Shown piece by piece: positions 14,368 through 15,637 of a stretch of DNA of 15,637 bases (positions within the stretch are counted from its first letter, which is position 1; every line of letters begins with the position of its first letter). The translations under genes were made by a program, and so were the position numbers. Source of the stretch: an uncultured Actinomycetes bacterium (GTDB taxonomy: Bacteria; Actinomycetota; Actinomycetes; Nanopelagicales; Nanopelagicaceae); assembly GCA_903827345.1 (NCBI GenBank), contig CAIKID010000123.1, positions 1 to 15,637 on the forward strand, read 5' to 3'. The notes beneath the pieces were generated by a model that saw nothing but the letters and a program-made list of their open reading frames with translations, was not told the origin of the DNA and made no database searches.

Positions 14368-15362
14368 AATTCGGCCAAGGTACTTACTGACATGAGTCGC
14401 TCCATCGCTTGCGCTGGAGTTATCGAACCCGTCACCGCATCGGCCATAACTTCAATAATAGGCACTTCTACACCAACTCTGTGGGCCAACTCGCGAATGG
14501 CGGAGGCCGATGCGACTCCTTCAACGGTTTTTGCAACCTCCAGGCGCGCACCTTCGATGCTGCCGATCCGTCCAAAAGCTTCACCGAATTGGCGGTTGCG
14601 CGATAGCGCTGAGCCACAACTTGCAACGATATCGCCCATCCCCGCTAGCCCTAAGAAGGTCAGCGGATTTGCTCCGTAGCTCTGACCAAAGCGAGCCACC
14701 TCAGATAGACCACGAGTAATGATCATCGCTTGGGTATTTTCACCGAGATTCATGCCGATTGTCATTCCAACGGCAAGTGCGATGACGCTCTTTGCCGCGC
14801 CGGCGAGCTCGCACCCGATCAGATCATCCGATGGGTACACGCGAAAATATGGTGTTGAAAATAGGTCAACCATTAACATCTGTATCGACGCGCTGGTCGA
14901 TGCTGCAACCGCACCAGCTGGTTCACGGAGAGAAAGCTCTCCCGCCAAATTCGGTCCAGTGATTAATCCAATGTATGCAGGATCTGTATCTAGCTCTTCA
15001 ATAATTACCTCCGTCATACGTGACATGGAATCTGCTTCGATTCCTTTAAGTGTGGAAATAATCGGACGCTCTTTAGGAAAGTCAACTTTCCAATTCCTAA
15101 GATTTTCGCGCAGACTTTGTGCCGGAATGGCGAGGACCAGTGATTCTCCAAAGTGAAAGGCGAGGCCAATATCGGTGGTCGCCTTGAGATTTTCTGGTAG
15201 ATATATCCCGGGCAAAAATTTATGATTGCTTTTCGAAGAGTTAATCTCTGCCACAACGCTTTCGTTTCGACCCCAGATCAGAACTTCATGTCCGGCATCG
15301 CAGAGCACCTGAGCGAGCGTCGTTCCCCAGGCGCCGGTTCCTAAAACACTTACGCGCGCCAT
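14364..15362 (-). CDS. gpsA: Glycerol-3-phosphate dehydrogenase [NAD(P)+]
   Basis: GpsA reduces dihydroxyacetone phosphate to sn-glycerol-3-phosphate, the backbone of phospholipids. The 332-residue protein has the Rossmann motif GTGAWG (8-13), STLKGIE (103-109), ITGPNLAGE (134-142), CELAGAAKSV (184-193, catalytic Lys191), TRGLSEVARFG (216-226), GLAGMGD (238-244) and SRNRQFG (254-260). Its ATG shares one base with the stop of the acyltransferase gene (TAATG), and its own stop overlaps the ddl start, so plsC, gpsA and ddl form a coupled unit. Its product is acylated in the pathway that includes the neighbouring acyltransferase. Confidence 0.97.
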   Translation of the reverse strand: MARVSVLGTGAWGTTLAQVLCDAGHEVLIWGRNESVVAEINSSKSNHKFLPGIYLPENLKATTDIGLAFHFGESLVLAIPAQSLRENLRNWKVDFPKERPIISTLKGIEADSMSRMTEVIIEELDTDPAYIGLITGPNLAGELSLREPAGAVAASTSASIQMLMVDLFSTPYFRVYPSDDLIGCELAGAAKSVIALAVGMTIGMNLGENTQAMIITRGLSEVARFGQSYGANPLTFLGLAGMGDIVASCGSALSRNRQFGEAFGRIGSIEGARLEVAKTVEGVASASAIRELAHRVGVEVPIIEVMADAVTGSITPAQAMERLMSVSTLAEL

Positions 15363-15637
15363 TATTTATTCTTCCTCTTCTTGTAATTTCCGATGCGTGG
15401 CAGATCTGATCCGTGTGGATCGAAGATCCCCGCAGGTGGCGATTCTCCCCTGATTTCGCTTAAGAGAGTAGTTACTGCCTTCATTGCATAAGCCGTGGCC
15501 TCCACCATCGCTTCGTGATCATCTTCCTTGCCATACCATCGTGAAAAATCTAGCGGCTTACCCGCGATGACCGTCACCTTGGTGCGCGGCCAAAGCTTCG
15601 GACGCTTGCTATATGTGGGCAGAAGCTCCGCGGCGCC
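15362..15637 (-). CDS. plsC: PlsC-type acyltransferase, C-terminal part
   Basis: The last 91 residues of a lysophosphatidic-acid acyltransferase-like protein are visible; the N-terminal part, including the HX4D motif, is outside the window. The frame is open to base 15637. The segment AAELLPTYSKRPKLWPRTKV followed by TVIAGKPLDFS matches the C-terminal core of actinobacterial 1-acyl-sn-glycerol-3-phosphate acyltransferases, and the protein ends in a basic tail, YKKRKNK. Its position directly upstream of gpsA agrees with the common plsC-gpsA-ddl order. It would add the second acyl chain to make phosphatidic acid at the membrane. The exact acyl substrate cannot be judged from this fragment. Confidence 0.85.
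   Translation of the reverse strand, partial: GAAELLPTYSKRPKLWPRTKVTVIAGKPLDFSRWYGKEDDHEAMVEATAYAMKAVTTLLSEIRGESPPAGIFDPHGSDLPRIGNYKKRKNK

Overview
The window looks like chromosomal DNA of an actinobacterium with fairly balanced base composition and very tight gene packing. The main evidence is gene order. Reading leftward from 5110 the genes are recG, rsmD, coaD, a SepIVA/DivIVA-like coiled-coil gene, a DUF177 gene, rpmF and rnc. Further right come rpmB, thiL, a stand-alone Lrp/AsnC ligand-binding domain, ddl, gpsA and a plsC-type acyltransferase. This order is familiar from Streptomyces and Mycobacterium relatives. The compactness (1- to 4-nt start/stop overlaps, 3' overlaps of convergent genes) and moderate GC would fit a streamlined aquatic lineage such as the Nanopelagicales (acI), but that finer placement is inference.

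Layout. Positions 1-5110 form a minus-strand housekeeping block: rnc (3' end outside the window), rpmF, DUF177, SepIVA-like, coaD, rsmD and recG. The only sizeable internal gap (670-793) precedes rpmF; it holds a hairpin and a possible tiny membrane ORF. Positions 5226-6130 carry rpmB and a glycerophosphodiester phosphodiesterase on the plus strand, facing thiL (6111-6980, minus) with a 20-nt 3' overlap. Positions 7076-8026 carry the Lrp/AsnC-type domain and a class I glutamine amidotransferase as a tight pair, ending at a bidirectional terminator (8026-8057).

Positions 8075-13325 are the accessory part. An APC-family permease (minus) diverges from a plus-strand operon of a glutamine synthetase-like ligase, an aldehyde dehydrogenase and a class II (N-terminal Cys) glutamine amidotransferase. 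This resembles the gamma-glutamylation route for amine catabolism (PuuA/PuuC logic in E. coli; GlnA3/GlnA4 in Streptomyces): import an amine, cap it with glutamate, oxidise the aldehyde, then remove the glutamate. Two things differ from the textbook pathway. No amine oxidase or alcohol dehydrogenase is visible, and the neighbour best placed to remove glutamate is an EgtC-like Ntn hydrolase, not a PuuD-type peptidase. The cassette lies between housekeeping genes that are usually much closer together, so it may be a lineage-specific insertion.

Positions 13315-15637 return to a minus-strand housekeeping block: plsC-like (5' end outside the window), gpsA and ddl, with translationally coupled junctions. 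It joins glycerophospholipid precursor synthesis with cell-wall D-Ala-D-Ala synthesis. No tRNA, rRNA, CRISPR array, insertion sequence or prophage gene was seen, and there is no stretch above 300 bases without a gene.
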